Of a stretch of 64,000 nucleotides of DNA, positions 8,242 to 17,928 are shown one piece after another. The stretch comes from Paraburkholderia sartisoli (GTDB lineage Bacteria; Pseudomonadota; Gammaproteobacteria; Burkholderiales; Burkholderiaceae). The stretch's first letter is position 1; each line of letters opens with the position of its first letter. The notes below the pieces were generated by a model that saw only the letters and a program-made list of their open reading frames with translations, was not told the origin of the DNA and ran no database searches. The position numbers were made by a program, and so were the translations under genes. The stretch covers positions 806,001 through 870,000 of the forward strand of contig NZ_FNRQ01000001.1 in NCBI RefSeq assembly GCF_900107685.1, read 5' to 3'.

Positions 8242-9903
8242 TCAAAGCTGGCTGCCCACTGGCAGCAGCATGAAAATTCCCGTCATCAGATTCCTGTAAA
8301 AACCCGCGCCTGGATCCAGGTTCCAGGTGCGCAACCGGCCGTCGACTTCGCCGGTCCAGACAAGGTCGCTAGGCGGCGCGCCTGTTGCCTTGAGCCGCGC
8401 AAGCTGCCCGGGCGTGGCGAGCTCCACGCGATAGCTGACCGAAGGCGCCGTTGCATGGTCGAAGATACTCGCCAGCTGATTCGCGAGCGGCGGGCTATGG
8501 ATCACGAGCACCAGTTCCGTGTTGAGATTCGCGGAGCGCGGATCGAGATTCATCGAGCCGATCACGAGAATCCGCCGGTCGATCACGAAGGTTTTGGCGT
8601 GCAGGCTCGCGCGCGAGGTCGAACCGATGAACGTGGTCCGCGAGCGGCCCTGCTCCTGCTGCGGCATGTATTCGTAAAGCTCGACGCCGTGCGCGAGCAA
8701 CGGCTCACGATATGGACTGTACCCGGCTTGCACGGCGACTGCATCGGTGGCGGCAAGCGAGTTCGTCAGCACGGCGACCCGCACGCCGCGCGCGGTGAGC
8801 GCGCCGAGCGCCTTGACGCCGGCATCGTGCGGCACGAAGTAGGGCGAGGTGATCAGCAGTTCTTTTTGCGCCGCGTTCGCCAGCGCTATGACGCGCTCCA
8901 GCGGCGGGCTTTTGTAGTCGGGCGAAGGATGCGTGATCTTCTCAGGCGTGTCGGCCTTGAATTCGGCTTGTGCCCATGTGAGCCCGAGTTCGTCCTTCTG
9001 GATCTGCAACGCGAGCGGGGTGGCGTTGAGCGGTTTCGCGTTGTACGGGTCGGCATTGGCGCGCCAGTGCGCGCGCAGTTCGTTGCGCATCCTGTCGAGA
9101 TCGGCGGCGTCGAATTTCTGCTTGTTGAGCGCGCGTAACGGGTACGAGGCGCTACTGTTCCAGTACGCGTCGAAGCTGGCCGAAATATCATTCGTGACCG
9201 GGCCCGCCGCGAGCACGTCGATGTCGCGGAACTGCAGCGTTTCGCTCGCGCTGAAGTATTCGTCGCCGAGATTGCGGCCGCCGACGATCGCGAGCTGGTT
9301 GTCCGCGATCATGGCCTTGTTGTGCATGCGCCGCGTGAAATGGCCGATCTGGGTCAACACGTTGCTCGTGCGCTCGTAGAAGCTTTCCTGCGCGGAACCG
9401 AACGGATTGAAGACGCGGATTGCGATGTTGTCGTGAGAATTGAGCGCGGCCATCACGCGATCGATGTCCTTGAAATTCAGGTCGTCGACCAGCATGCGCA
9501 CGCGCACGCCGTTGTCGGCCGCGTAGAGCGCGGCGCCGAGCAGCAGCTTGCCCGTGGTGTCCTCGTTCGCGATGTAGTACTGCATGTCGAGCGTCTTCGT
9601 CGCGGCGCGCGCGAGCGCGATGCGCATCTGCAACGCATCGGTGCCGCTCGCCAGCACGCGGAAGCCGGATTCACCGGGATGCGTGCGTTCGAGCGGGGCG
9701 AGCGCCGCGCCGAGCACGGTGGGTTCCGACGCCGGCAGCGCGTGCGTGATGTCGCGATGAAGATCGGTCGCCGGGGGGCGCGTCGCGCAACCGCTGACGA
9801 GCGCAAGGACCGTACACGCGAATGCGAGGCGCAGGCAGGCAGCCCACGCGACGTAAATATCGTGAAGCCGAACGCTGTTCTTTCTGCTGTTGTATCCCGG
9901 CAC
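8242..9903 (-). CDS. Phospholipase D / cardiolipin synthase-like lipoprotein
   Basis: 553 residues from a GTG at 9903, chosen because AGGGAG lies about 9 bases upstream; a longer frame begins at 9966. Two HxKxxxxD motifs, HNKAMIAD (His194-Asp201) and HAKTFVID (His435-Asp442), define the phospholipase D superfamily and form one shared active site. The N-terminus has a hydrophobic stretch ending in the lipobox LVSGC (Cys39), so the enzyme is probably membrane-anchored on the periplasmic side. Cardiolipin synthase C-like or phosphodiesterase activity is possible. The lipid substrate is not readable from sequence. Confidence 0.88.
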   Translation of the reverse strand: MPGYNSRKNSVRLHDIYVAWAACLRLAFACTVLALVSGCATRPPATDLHRDITHALPASEPTVLGAALAPLERTHPGESGFRVLASGTDALQMRIALARAATKTLDMQYYIANEDTTGKLLLGAALYAADNGVRVRMLVDDLNFKDIDRVMAALNSHDNIAIRVFNPFGSAQESFYERTSNVLTQIGHFTRRMHNKAMIADNQLAIVGGRNLGDEYFSASETLQFRDIDVLAAGPVTNDISASFDAYWNSSASYPLRALNKQKFDAADLDRMRNELRAHWRANADPYNAKPLNATPLALQIQKDELGLTWAQAEFKADTPEKITHPSPDYKSPPLERVIALANAAQKELLITSPYFVPHDAGVKALGALTARGVRVAVLTNSLAATDAVAVQAGYSPYREPLLAHGVELYEYMPQQEQGRSRTTFIGSTSRASLHAKTFVIDRRILVIGSMNLDPRSANLNTELVLVIHSPPLANQLASIFDHATAPSVSYRVELATPGQLARLKATGAPPSDLVWTGEVDGRLRTWNLDPGAGFYRNLMTGIFMLLPVGSQL

Positions 9904-10253
9904 CTTCGCTTTCTCCCTGTGAAACGGCTGCCACCGCCCGGCAACTGGCGTACCGGGCGTCACCACCGCAGCCTGAAAAGCATTCTAAGGGAATCGGGCG
10001 GGCAGGCCGACTCGGCCATTCGGCATATTGTTCGCGTCGACGCATGGCTTCAGAATGCGTGAACGCGTCGGGCGGACGGGGTGGTCGGAGTTGTGACGGA
10101 TACGTCACGGGAACGCTGGGGAGGGACGAAATCGAAGGGTAAAGCGGAAGGGGTAACGGAGGACGTGGAGACGGCGACAAACACACGGCAACGGGCTTGA
10201 GAGGCCGCCGCCGTGTGCGCGCGGTCATCGGGACGATGACCGCGAATGTCGGG
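9904..10253. other. Intergenic stretch without a recognisable gene
   Basis: 350 bases between the phospholipase-like gene start and the symporter gene stop, both minus strand. I see no convincing coding frame. It should hold the phospholipase gene promoter. The only clear structure is a stem-loop at 10220-10242. Confidence 0.6.
10220..10242 (-). other. 10-bp perfect stem-loop after the symporter gene
   Basis: GCGGTCATCG and CGATGACCGC pair across a 3-base loop, 12 bases past the symporter stop codon. No T run follows on either strand, so it may be an mRNA 3' end stabiliser rather than an intrinsic terminator. Confidence 0.4.
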
Positions 10254-11225
10254 TTACGACGCGCGCTGGCTGCGCCCGGGCGTGAGCGGGGCGGCGCCGT
10301 CGGGATGCGTCGACCCCTTCGCCGGGCGGCCTGCCCAGTAGCCCGCGAGCAGGGATCCCGACAGGTTGTGCCACACCGAGAACAGCGCGCCCGGGAGCGC
10401 GGCGATCGGCGTGAAGTACAGCTTGCCGAGCGTGGCGGCAAGGCCGGAGTTCTGCATGCCGACTTCGATGGCGAGCGTGCGGCACACGGCCTCGTCGAAG
10501 CCGAGCAGACGGCCGCCCCAGTAACCGCCGAGCAGGCCGATCCCGTTGTGCAGCACGACGCCGAGCATCACCACGAGTCCGACGGACGCGATGCTCTTTT
10601 GCGTGCCGCCCACGACTGCCGCGATGATCAACAGAATGGCAACCATCGAAACGAGCGGCAGCACGGGCTCGATTCTGCGCACGAAACGGCCGGACAGATG
10701 GTTCACGATCAGGCCGACGACGATCGGCAGTGCGACGATCTGCAGGATGCTCATCAGCATGCCGTGGACGTCGACAACGATCGAGGCGTCGACGTACAGG
10801 CGGGTGAGCAGCGGGGTCGCGAACACGCCGACGAGCGTCGACAGCGCGCTGATGGTGACGGACAGCGCGACATCGCCGCGCGCCAGATAGATCATGACGT
10901 TCGACGCCGTGCCGCTCGCCACGCTGCCGACGAGCACCATGCCCGCCGTGAGGTCTGGCGGCATGCGCAACGCCTTCGCGATGGCCCACGCGGCAAGCGG
11001 CATCACGAGGTAATGCAGCACGATGCCGGCGACGACCGGCGCCGGCCGTGTGAATACACGCTGAAAATCGGCCACCGAGAGCGTGACGCCCATGGCCAGC
11101 ATGATGATCGTGAGGAGCGTGGTGACGTGCGGGGCGATGGGCGTGACTGACGTCGGCGAAAAATAGGCCGCGAACGAGACGAGCACGGCCCACAGGGGGA
11201 AAAGACGGGTAACGCGGGCGAGCAT
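10254..11225 (-). CDS. Bile acid:sodium symporter (BASS) family transporter
   Basis: 323 residues with about 9-10 membrane segments. Family features include the early [16 protein letters not shown] block, the [20 protein letters not shown] motif that lines the substrate site in BASS proteins, and [15 protein letters not shown]. Bacterial members move organic acids such as pantoate precursors or sulfonates rather than bile acids, so the name is historical. The next upstream gene on the same strand is a MATE exporter 113 bases away. They may or may not be one transcript. Confidence 0.88.
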   Translation of the reverse strand: MLARVTRLFPLWAVLVSFAAYFSPTSVTPIAPHVTTLLTIIMLAMGVTLSVADFQRVFTRPAPVVAGIVLHYLVMPLAAWAIAKALRMPPDLTAGMVLVGSVASGTASNVMIYLARGDVALSVTISALSTLVGVFATPLLTRLYVDASIVVDVHGMLMSILQIVALPIVVGLIVNHLSGRFVRRIEPVLPLVSMVAILLIIAAVVGGTQKSIASVGLVVMLGVVLHNGIGLLGGYWGGRLLGFDEAVCRTLAIEVGMQNSGLAATLGKLYFTPIAALPGALFSVWHNLSGSLLAGYWAGRPAKGSTHPDGAAPLTPGRSQRAS

Positions 11226-11338
11226 GAAGGATCCTGTTTGCCTGGATTGACGGTAAATACGGCGCCGCTATGTAGCGGGCGCTTATTTTACCGGTCAGCT
11301 TCCAGTCAGCCAGGCGTTTCCAGCCGTGTTTTCAGCGT

Positions 11339-12784
11339 TTACCGGGTAAGTCCTGGGTCGGTCGTGCCGTCGGCACCCGGCGGGCCGGCCGGGGTGCCGG
11401 GGCTGGCCGGTACGCGTCGCAGGCTCAGGTAGTGAAAGCGCAGCGTCATCAGCAGCGCCACGCTGGCGAGACCCGCGGCGAGCCCCCACCACAGGCCGCG
11501 CGCGCCGAGGCCGAAGTGGAACGCCAGCGTGTAACCGGTCGGAAAGCCGATGCCCCAGTAGCCGAACGCGGCGGCGATCATCGGCACGCGGGTATCTTTC
11601 AGGCCGCGCAGGCAGCCGGAGCCGACCGTCTGCATGCCGTCGACGATCTGGAAAATCGCCGCGACGCCAAGCAGGGAAGCGGCGAGCGACACCGTCGAGG
11701 CGTTCGCAGGGTCGTCAAGATGCAGATACAGCCCGACGATCGCGTGCGGCGCGAGGATCAGCACGAGGCCCGACAGCATCATGAAGCCGACGCCGAGCGC
11801 GATCGCCACGAACCCGGCGTGCCGGGCGGCAAGCGGCTGCCCTGCGCCCGACCAGTAGCCGACCCGCACGTTCGCTGCCTGGCCGATCGCGAGGGGCACC
11901 ATGAACGCCACCGACGCCACGTTGAGCGCGATCTGGTGCGCGGCGAGCTGGGATTCGCCGAGCAGGCCGACCATCAGGCCGGTCGCGAGAAAAAGCGTCG
12001 ACTCGACGCCGTAAGTGATCGCAACGGGCCAGCCGATGCCGAACAGCTCGCCCATGAGCGGCATCTGCGGGCGCGTCGCCGTCACGAAATGGCGATATCG
12101 CGGGCGCAGGTGCAGAAGCGCCATCAGGATGAGCGCCGTCAGCCATACCGTGATGGTCGTCGCCGCGGCCGAGCCGAGAAAGCCGAGCCTCGGCAGGCCA
12201 TACGCGCCGTGGATCAGTCCGTAGTTGAGGAACGCGTTGACGCCCACACCGCCAATCGACACCCAGAGCAGGCGTTTCGCGGCGCCGATCGCGGGCAGGA
12301 ACGAGCGCATCAGGCCGATCCCGATCAGGCTTGCAGGCGTGCCCCAGCGCAGCATCGCGCAGTATTCGCCGACGTTATGGGCGAGCAGCGTGGGCTCGCC
12401 GAATGCGAGCAGGATCGGCCGCGCGAACGACAGCAGCGCGAACGCCGGCACCGCCAGCAGGATCGAGAGCAGGAAGCCGGTCCAGTAGATATGCGGCACG
12501 CGGTCTTCCGCCTGCGCGCCGCGCGCGTGCGCGACGCTCACGCTGACGGACGTCAGCACGCCCTGCAGCAGCGTCACGACGACGAAGAACAGGTTCGCGC
12601 CGAGGCCGCCGGCCGCGAGCGCGTCGGGGCCGAGCGAGCCGAGCAGGACGGTATCGGTGACGCCCATCGCCATCTGCGAAAGCTGGGCGATGGCAAGCGG
12701 GGCGGCGAGGCGGGCGGTATCGGCGGCATGCCGCGACAGCGACGGTTGCGCTGCGCTGACGTGGGAAAAACCGGGTTGGGTCAT
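11339..12784 (-). CDS. MATE family multidrug/Na+ antiporter
   Basis: 481 residues with 12 predicted membrane helices in two homologous halves, as in NorM-type exporters. Typical sequences are LAIAQLSQMAMGVTDTVLLG at the start and YGVESTLFLATGLMVGLLGE at the start of the second half. These proteins expel cationic drugs or metabolites using Na+ or H+ gradients. The C-terminus ends in a Pro/Gly-rich tail of about 20 residues. Substrate cannot be predicted. The gene for an S4 RNA-binding protein lies 116 bases upstream on the same strand. Confidence 0.9.
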   Translation of the reverse strand: MTQPGFSHVSAAQPSLSRHAADTARLAAPLAIAQLSQMAMGVTDTVLLGSLGPDALAAGGLGANLFFVVVTLLQGVLTSVSVSVAHARGAQAEDRVPHIYWTGFLLSILLAVPAFALLSFARPILLAFGEPTLLAHNVGEYCAMLRWGTPASLIGIGLMRSFLPAIGAAKRLLWVSIGGVGVNAFLNYGLIHGAYGLPRLGFLGSAAATTITVWLTALILMALLHLRPRYRHFVTATRPQMPLMGELFGIGWPVAITYGVESTLFLATGLMVGLLGESQLAAHQIALNVASVAFMVPLAIGQAANVRVGYWSGAGQPLAARHAGFVAIALGVGFMMLSGLVLILAPHAIVGLYLHLDDPANASTVSLAASLLGVAAIFQIVDGMQTVGSGCLRGLKDTRVPMIAAAFGYWGIGFPTGYTLAFHFGLGARGLWWGLAAGLASVALLMTLRFHYLSLRRVPASPGTPAGPPGADGTTDPGLTR

Positions 12785-12900
12785 GAACGGGGAGCGGCGC
12801 GCGGAACGCGGTCCGCGCCGTTTTCTTCTAAAAGAGACAGCTTATTGGGAAGCCGTGCCGCTGTCGATCAAGAAGCACCTTGCTGGTGCGATTTCTTTCG

Positions 12901-13119
12901 CTAACCTTCGTGGACGGCGATGCGCGTGTCGCCCAGCAGCACCACCTGGCCCGCGCGGATCTTGCAGGTCTTGCGCGTTTCGACCTGGCCGTCGACGGTC
13001 ACCGCGCCGGACGCGACGATCACTTTCGCCGAGCCGCCACTGTCGGCCAGACCCGTGATCTTGAGCAGGTTGTGCAGTTCGACGTAGTCGCCGGTCAGCG
13101 TGAAATCGAGGTTGGGCAT
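12901..13119 (-). CDS. S4-domain RNA-binding protein, YbcJ-like
   Basis: A 72-residue protein that is almost only an S4 fold: LHNLLKITGLADSGGSAKVI then SGAVTVDGQVETRKTCKIRA and GQVVLLGD. Length and layout match E. coli YbcJ, a small S4 protein thought to bind structured RNA, perhaps in ribosome assembly. It is divergent from the helicase gene. No partner gene is apparent. Confidence 0.88.
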   Translation of the reverse strand: MPNLDFTLTGDYVELHNLLKITGLADSGGSAKVIVASGAVTVDGQVETRKTCKIRAGQVVLLGDTRIAVHEG

Positions 13120-13311
13120 GGCGTGCGCCGGTTGGAATGCGACAAAAGGAAAGGGCTCGAATCATAAGCCAGAAGTGCCATGAGCGCACTCCGTGTGTCC
13201 GGGCCGTTTTCGTTTGAGCGCGGCCTGAAATTCAGCACGTCACGCTACCGCTGCCAGCGCCGGCGCTCCACGGCAATAAAGCCGGAAAGGGTGCTTGTCG
13301 CCGTGGGTTGT

Positions 13312-15522
13312 ATGGATATACAGTATGCGTCGCCCCGTCACCTTGCGTTCCCGACCACTGTGCTCTCCGTCGCCGATTCTCCGTCATCCGATGCCGCCGC
13401 CTGGCTCGCGAAGCTCAACGAAGCCCAGCGCGAGGCCGTCGAATTTGGCGCGGACGATCCCGGGCAGCCGCCCGGCGCGCTGCTGGTGATTGCCGGCGCG
13501 GGTTCCGGCAAGACGAATACCCTTGCGCATCGCGTCGCGTACCTGGTGGTAAAGGGCGCCGACCCGCGCCGCATCCTGCTGCTCACGTTCTCGCGCCGCG
13601 CCGCGCAGGAAATGACCCGGCGCGTCACGCGCATCGCCGGCGCCGCGCCCGGCGCGCGGGCGGCGCTCGTGCAGGGCCTCACGTGGTCGGGCACGTTCCA
13701 CAGCGTCGGCGCGCGTCTGCTGCGCGAATACGCCGACCTCATCGGCCTGTCGCCCACCTTCACGATCAACGATCGCGAAGACTCCGCCGATCTGATGAAC
13801 CTCGTGCGTCACGAACTCGGATTGTCGGCAAAGGAGAAGCGGTTTCCGTCGAAGAACACCTGCTTTTCGATCTATTCGCGCGTCGTGAACACCGGCGCTT
13901 CGCTTGCCGGGGTGCTCGATACCGCGTTTCCGTGGTGTCGCGAATGGGAAGCCGACCTGCGCGCGCTCTTTGCCGCGTACGTCGCGGCCAAGCAGGCGCA
14001 GGGCGTGCTCGATTACGACGACTTGCTGCTCTACTGGTCGCACATGGCGGCGGAGCCGTCGATCGCGGCCGACCTGTCGGGGCGTTTCGATCATGTGCTC
14101 GTCGACGAATACCAGGACACCAATCGCCTGCAGGCGTCGATCCTGCTCGGCATCAAGCCGGACGGGCGCGGCCTGACGGTTGTCGGCGACGACGCGCAGT
14201 CCATCTATTCGTTTCGCGGCGCGACGGTGCGCAACATCCTCGATTTTCCGGCGCACTTCGATCCGCCGGCGAAACAGGTCACGCTCGAGCGCAACTATCG
14301 TTCGACGCAGCCGATTCTTGTCGCGTCGAACGCCGTCATCGATCTTGCCGCCGAGCGCTTCACGAAGAACCTGTGGACCGATCGCGCGTCGGCGCAGCGC
14401 CCGCGTCTTGTCACCGTCGCCGATGAAGTCGATCAGGCGCGCTACGTGGTCGAGAAAGTGCTGGAGGCGCGCGAGGACGGCATGAAGCTGAAATCGCAGG
14501 CCGTCCTGTTCCGGGCCGCCCATCACAGCGCGACGCTCGAAATCGAACTGACCCGGCGCAACATTCCGTTCGTCAAGTTCGGCGGGCTCAAATTCCTCGA
14601 TTCGGTCCATGTGAAGGACGTCCTCGCCGTATTGCGCTGGGCGGAAAATCCGCGCGACCGGGTGGCGGGTTTTCGCGTCGTCCAGCTGATGCCTGGCATC
14701 GGGCCGGCAACGGCCGCGCGTGTGCTCGATCAGGTCGCCGAACGCGCCAGCGCGGCGACGCCGGAAGAGGCGGACACAGCCGCCGGGCTGTGTCGTCACA
14801 CGCAACCCACAGCGGGCGCGCTCGCGTCGTTCACGCCACCGGCCCGCGCGGCGCAGGACTGGCAACCGTTCGTCGAACTGATGTCGCAGGTGTGTGGGCG
14901 CCAGTCGGCCTGGCCGGCGGAGTTCGAACTGATCCGCCGCTGGTACGAGCCGCATCTGGAGCGCAATCACGAGGACGCCTCGATCCGTCAGGGCGATCTG
15001 CTGCAGATGGAAAGCATCGCGGGGACGTACGCGTCGCGCGAGCGCTTTCTGACCGAACTGACGCTCGATCCGCCCGACGCCACCAGCGACGAATCCGGCG
15101 TGCCGCTGATCGACGAAGACTATTTAATCCTCTCGACGATCCATTCGGCGAAAGGGCAGGAGTGGCGCAACGTGTTCGTGCTGAATGGCGTCGACGGCTG
15201 CATTCCGTCGGATCTCGCGACGGGCAGCGACGCCGAACTCGATGAAGAGCGGCGCCTGCTCTATGTCGCGATGACGCGCGCAAAGGAAGACCTGCATATC
15301 GTCGTGCCGCAGCGCTTCTACGTACACAACCAGACGCAGCTCGGCGATCGTCACGTGTGGGCGCAGCGTACGCGGTTCATTCCGGCGCATCTGCTGCCGC
15401 TCTTCGACGCGCACGCATGGCCGCATGTGCCGGTGCCCGCCGCGCCGACGGCCGCCGGGCTTGCGGCGGCGGCCCACGCGAAGATCGAGATCGCGGCGAA
15501 GCTGAGAAAGATGTGGGATTGA
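13312..15522 (+). CDS. UvrD/Rep-type superfamily 1 ATP-dependent DNA helicase
   Basis: About 736 residues from the ATG at 13312. All core motifs are present: Walker A GAGSGKT (residues 62-68), Walker B VLVDEYQDTN, VVGDDAQSIYSFRGA, the LERNYRST block, STIHSAKGQEW and LLYVAMTRAK. It should unwind DNA 3'-5' and act in repair or replication restart, but it is more diverged than canonical UvrD or Rep and lacks the long UvrD tail. Start is uncertain: the frame is open back to 13180, ATG 13312 has no good ribosome binding site, and GTG 13360 lies just ahead of the conserved part. Confidence 0.88.
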   Translation: MDIQYASPRHLAFPTTVLSVADSPSSDAAAWLAKLNEAQREAVEFGADDPGQPPGALLVIAGAGSGKTNTLAHRVAYLVVKGADPRRILLLTFSRRAAQEMTRRVTRIAGAAPGARAALVQGLTWSGTFHSVGARLLREYADLIGLSPTFTINDREDSADLMNLVRHELGLSAKEKRFPSKNTCFSIYSRVVNTGASLAGVLDTAFPWCREWEADLRALFAAYVAAKQAQGVLDYDDLLLYWSHMAAEPSIAADLSGRFDHVLVDEYQDTNRLQASILLGIKPDGRGLTVVGDDAQSIYSFRGATVRNILDFPAHFDPPAKQVTLERNYRSTQPILVASNAVIDLAAERFTKNLWTDRASAQRPRLVTVADEVDQARYVVEKVLEAREDGMKLKSQAVLFRAAHHSATLEIELTRRNIPFVKFGGLKFLDSVHVKDVLAVLRWAENPRDRVAGFRVVQLMPGIGPATAARVLDQVAERASAATPEEADTAAGLCRHTQPTAGALASFTPPARAAQDWQPFVELMSQVCGRQSAWPAEFELIRRWYEPHLERNHEDASIRQGDLLQMESIAGTYASRERFLTELTLDPPDATSDESGVPLIDEDYLILSTIHSAKGQEWRNVFVLNGVDGCIPSDLATGSDAELDEERRLLYVAMTRAKEDLHIVVPQRFYVHNQTQLGDRHVWAQRTRFIPAHLLPLFDAHAWPHVPVPAAPTAAGLAAAAHAKIEIAAKLRKMWD

Positions 15523-15592
15523 GCGGCGCGAGCGCGTGACCGGCGCGAGCCTTTGGTGGCTCAGCAGTAAAAAACCCGGCGCGCGGTCACTC

Positions 15593-16351
15593 TTAGCGCG
15601 ACTGCCGTTGCTGGGTGCGCGGCGGCGGGGTGAAGATACTGCGCAGCCATGCGGCGAGCCGCGTGAACATGTCGTACGGCTCTTCGACGAAAATATCCGG
15701 CTTCAGAAGGCGCAGGTATTCCATGATCTGCTGCGCTTCCTGCTTCTGGAACGAGCCGTGTGAAATGCCGAGCCGCAGCAGTCCGCGCAGTTCGCCCAGC
15801 TTTTCGCGCGCCATGCTGCCAACGCTCGTTTCGCAGCCGATCTTCGCTTCGTACACGCGCTGGCGCAGCGATTCCGCAAGCCGCCACGCGGGCGTCTGCA
15901 TCGTTTCTTCGAGTGTCTGGATGTCCTGCGCCGCCGACTTGATCTGCGCGGCGAGCGGATCGACCAGCGTCGGGTCGCCCTGTGCCTCGCTGACGATCGC
16001 CGTCGCCCAGTCGCGACACTGCTTTGCAAGCTCTTCGGGCGTCCATTCGGAGCGCGCCGCGAAACCGAAGCCGAATTCGGTCGCCTGACGCATCAGGATC
16101 GCGACGACGTCGGGGAATTCCTTGTCGAGCGTGCGCTTGGCCCATGCGTACTGGCCGCCCTGCAACATGCGCTGCACCGCGTGCTCCGTCAGCGGGACCA
16201 TGTTGTCCAGCAGCTTGGCGCGCAGGAAATCCTCGAACGAAGGCGTCGCGAACTGCGGATCGAGCTTCAGCGACACGCGCAGAAACGCCTCGAAATCCTT
16301 GCGCAACGACGCAATGGTTTCGTCTTTCAGCGAAAGGGTGATGTGACCCAT
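15593..16351 (-). CDS. Conserved-looking protein of unknown function (252 residues)
   Basis: The ATG at 16351 has AGGA about 6 bases upstream. The protein is soluble and mostly helical in appearance, without a signal peptide or membrane segment. It begins MGHITLSLKDETIASLRKDF, has a charged helical middle (ATEFGFGFAARSEWTPEEL), then KIGCETSVGSMAREKLGELR, and ends in a Pro/Arg/Gln tail. I do not recognise the family. Codon use matches neighbours, so it looks like a real chromosomal gene. No operon partner is obvious; it is convergent with the helicase gene. Confidence 0.75.
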   Translation of the reverse strand: MGHITLSLKDETIASLRKDFEAFLRVSLKLDPQFATPSFEDFLRAKLLDNMVPLTEHAVQRMLQGGQYAWAKRTLDKEFPDVVAILMRQATEFGFGFAARSEWTPEELAKQCRDWATAIVSEAQGDPTLVDPLAAQIKSAAQDIQTLEETMQTPAWRLAESLRQRVYEAKIGCETSVGSMAREKLGELRGLLRLGISHGSFQKQEAQQIMEYLRLLKPDIFVEEPYDMFTRLAAWLRSIFTPPPRTQQRQSR

Positions 16352-16744
16352 ATCTTCCTGTCCCGAGTGGTCGTCCCGCGCTGCGTCTGTCTGGCGTCGC
16401 CGGCGGCTCGCCGATGAGCGATCCGCCAGACACATTGCACGGCTGGTCCCTGTTTTCTGGCGAAACCGGCGATCGCGCCGGTTCGGCAAGGGGACGTCGA
16501 CTGTTTATCGGCGGAAGTCGCCAAAACTTGAGCCGGATCGATGGAGGAGGGCCACGAGACAAGGCGGGGCGGTCTGGCCCCGATGTAGCGGCGGACTCCA
16601 CGGGGTGCTGCCGGGACGGTGGCGTAAAGGCAGGCGGTGTGGATTGGCGAAAAGCGCCAGGGCGCGGTCGGGGAGTGGAGACTGTCGGTGCCCCTGCCCT
16701 TGCCCGCGCCCCTGCCCGCGCCGCCAGAGCAACGCGCACCGCAA
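16352..16744. other. Intergenic stretch without a recognisable gene
   Basis: 393 bases between the unknown-protein gene start and the azlD stop, both minus strand. A C-rich run of short CCCTGCC/CCCGCGCC-like units lies near 16690-16725. I see no RNA gene or plausible small protein. It must hold the promoter of the 252-residue gene. Confidence 0.5.
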
Positions 16745-17068
16745 CTATCCCAGCACGACGCCTTGCCACAAAAAGAAAACAGCCAGCCCGACGGCGATCG
16801 TCAGAAGCGGCCGGCGCGTGAGTGCGCTCACGAGGACGGCGGCCAGCGCGCCGACCAGCTGCGGATTGCGCCATGTCAGCTCCGCGCCGCCGCCGTGGGG
16901 CGACACGGCCATCGGCACGATGATGGCGGTCAGGACGGTGACCGGCACGAACCCGAGCGCGGCGCGTACGAGCGGCGGAAACACCAGCCGGTCGCCGACG
17001 AGGAAAACCGTCGTGCGGATGAGCCAGGTGATCAGCGCCATGCCGAGAATGATCAGGACGTAGCTCAT
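16745..17068 (-). CDS. azlD: AzlD-type branched-chain amino acid export subunit
   Basis: A 107-residue protein of about four membrane segments (LIILGMALITWLIRTTVFLV, then FVPVTVLTAIIVPMAV), matching the AzlD family. With AzlC it forms a two-part exporter (LIV-E family, YgaZH-like) for branched-chain amino acids. Its ATG overlaps the azlC stop as ATGA, a classic coupled pair. It is the last gene of the unit. Confidence 0.9.
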   Translation of the reverse strand: MSYVLIILGMALITWLIRTTVFLVGDRLVFPPLVRAALGFVPVTVLTAIIVPMAVSPHGGGAELTWRNPQLVGALAAVLVSALTRRPLLTIAVGLAVFFLWQGVVLG

Positions 17069-17799
17069 TGCGAGGCCTCCGCGGTGCGCTGGCGCTGACG
17101 CTGTATTTCCGGCCGCGACAGCGCCGCGCCGATCGCGACGCCCGCGATCACGGCGCCGAGCAGGCCGAGCTTGTACGGCCAGGCCTGCCAGAAAAAGGCG
17201 AGCGCGCCCGCGGTCGCGGCCGCGGCGATGTAGCGGAACGCGATGAGCTGCGGCACGACGATCGCGATGAACGTCGCGACCATCGCGAAATCGAGTCCGA
17301 GCGACTGCAGGCCGGGAAACGCCGCGCCGAACAGCAGGCCCACGAGCGTCCAGATCTGCCAGTTGACGTACATCGAGACGCCGGAGCCCAGAAAATGCCA
17401 CGGGCCGACTTCGCCTGGCGCGTGACGCCGGTAGTGCGTCCACGCGACGGCGAACACTTCGTCGGTGAGCAGGCTGCCGAGCACGACGCGCCAGCGCAGC
17501 GGCAGATGCGCGACGTACGGCGCAAGCGTCGCGCTGTAGAGGACGTGGCGCAGGTTCACGACGAACGTCGTCGCCCACAGCACGATGAAGCTCGCGTTGC
17601 CCGCCATGAGACCGACCGCGATGAACTGCGCCGACCCGGCGAACACGGCGAGCGACATCAGCTGCCCATGCCACAGGTGCAGCGGCCCCGACGTGACGAG
17701 CGTGCCGAAAATGACGCCGAACGGCGCGGCGCCGACCATCATGGGGATCGTGTCGCGTGTACCCGCGACGAATTCACTGAAACGGCTGGGCTGGCTCAA
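17065..17799 (-). CDS. azlC: AzlC-type branched-chain amino acid exporter
   Basis: About 244 residues from a TTG at 17799, chosen because AAAGGAG lies 7-8 bases upstream; an in-frame GTG at 17820 lies before that ribosome binding site. Seen: the early block GAAPFGVIFGTLVTSGPLHL, then VFAGSAQFIAVGLMAG and VVNLRHVLYSATLAPYV, all typical of AzlC/YgaZ permeases. About 6-7 membrane segments. The AraC-type gene directly upstream on the same strand, 129 bases away, is the likely regulator. Confidence 0.92.
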   Translation of the reverse strand: MSQPSRFSEFVAGTRDTIPMMVGAAPFGVIFGTLVTSGPLHLWHGQLMSLAVFAGSAQFIAVGLMAGNASFIVLWATTFVVNLRHVLYSATLAPYVAHLPLRWRVVLGSLLTDEVFAVAWTHYRRHAPGEVGPWHFLGSGVSMYVNWQIWTLVGLLFGAAFPGLQSLGLDFAMVATFIAIVVPQLIAFRYIAAAATAGALAFFWQAWPYKLGLLGAVIAGVAIGAALSRPEIQRQRQRTAEASQ

Positions 17800-17928
17800 T
17801 CTGACTTCTCCTTTGAACACGGAGCGTAGTCGTCGTGGGCGGAATGGGCTTGTACGTTCTTGCTACGGGCGGTGCGTGCCGCGTTTCAAAGGGCGGGGGA
17901 TGGACGCGCCAGACGCCACCCGGGCCGT

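Noticed and set aside
16690..16725. C-rich CCCTGCC/CCCGCGCC repeats near azlD
   Set aside because: Unit length is irregular and there is no symmetry; this is most likely simple GC-rich sequence.
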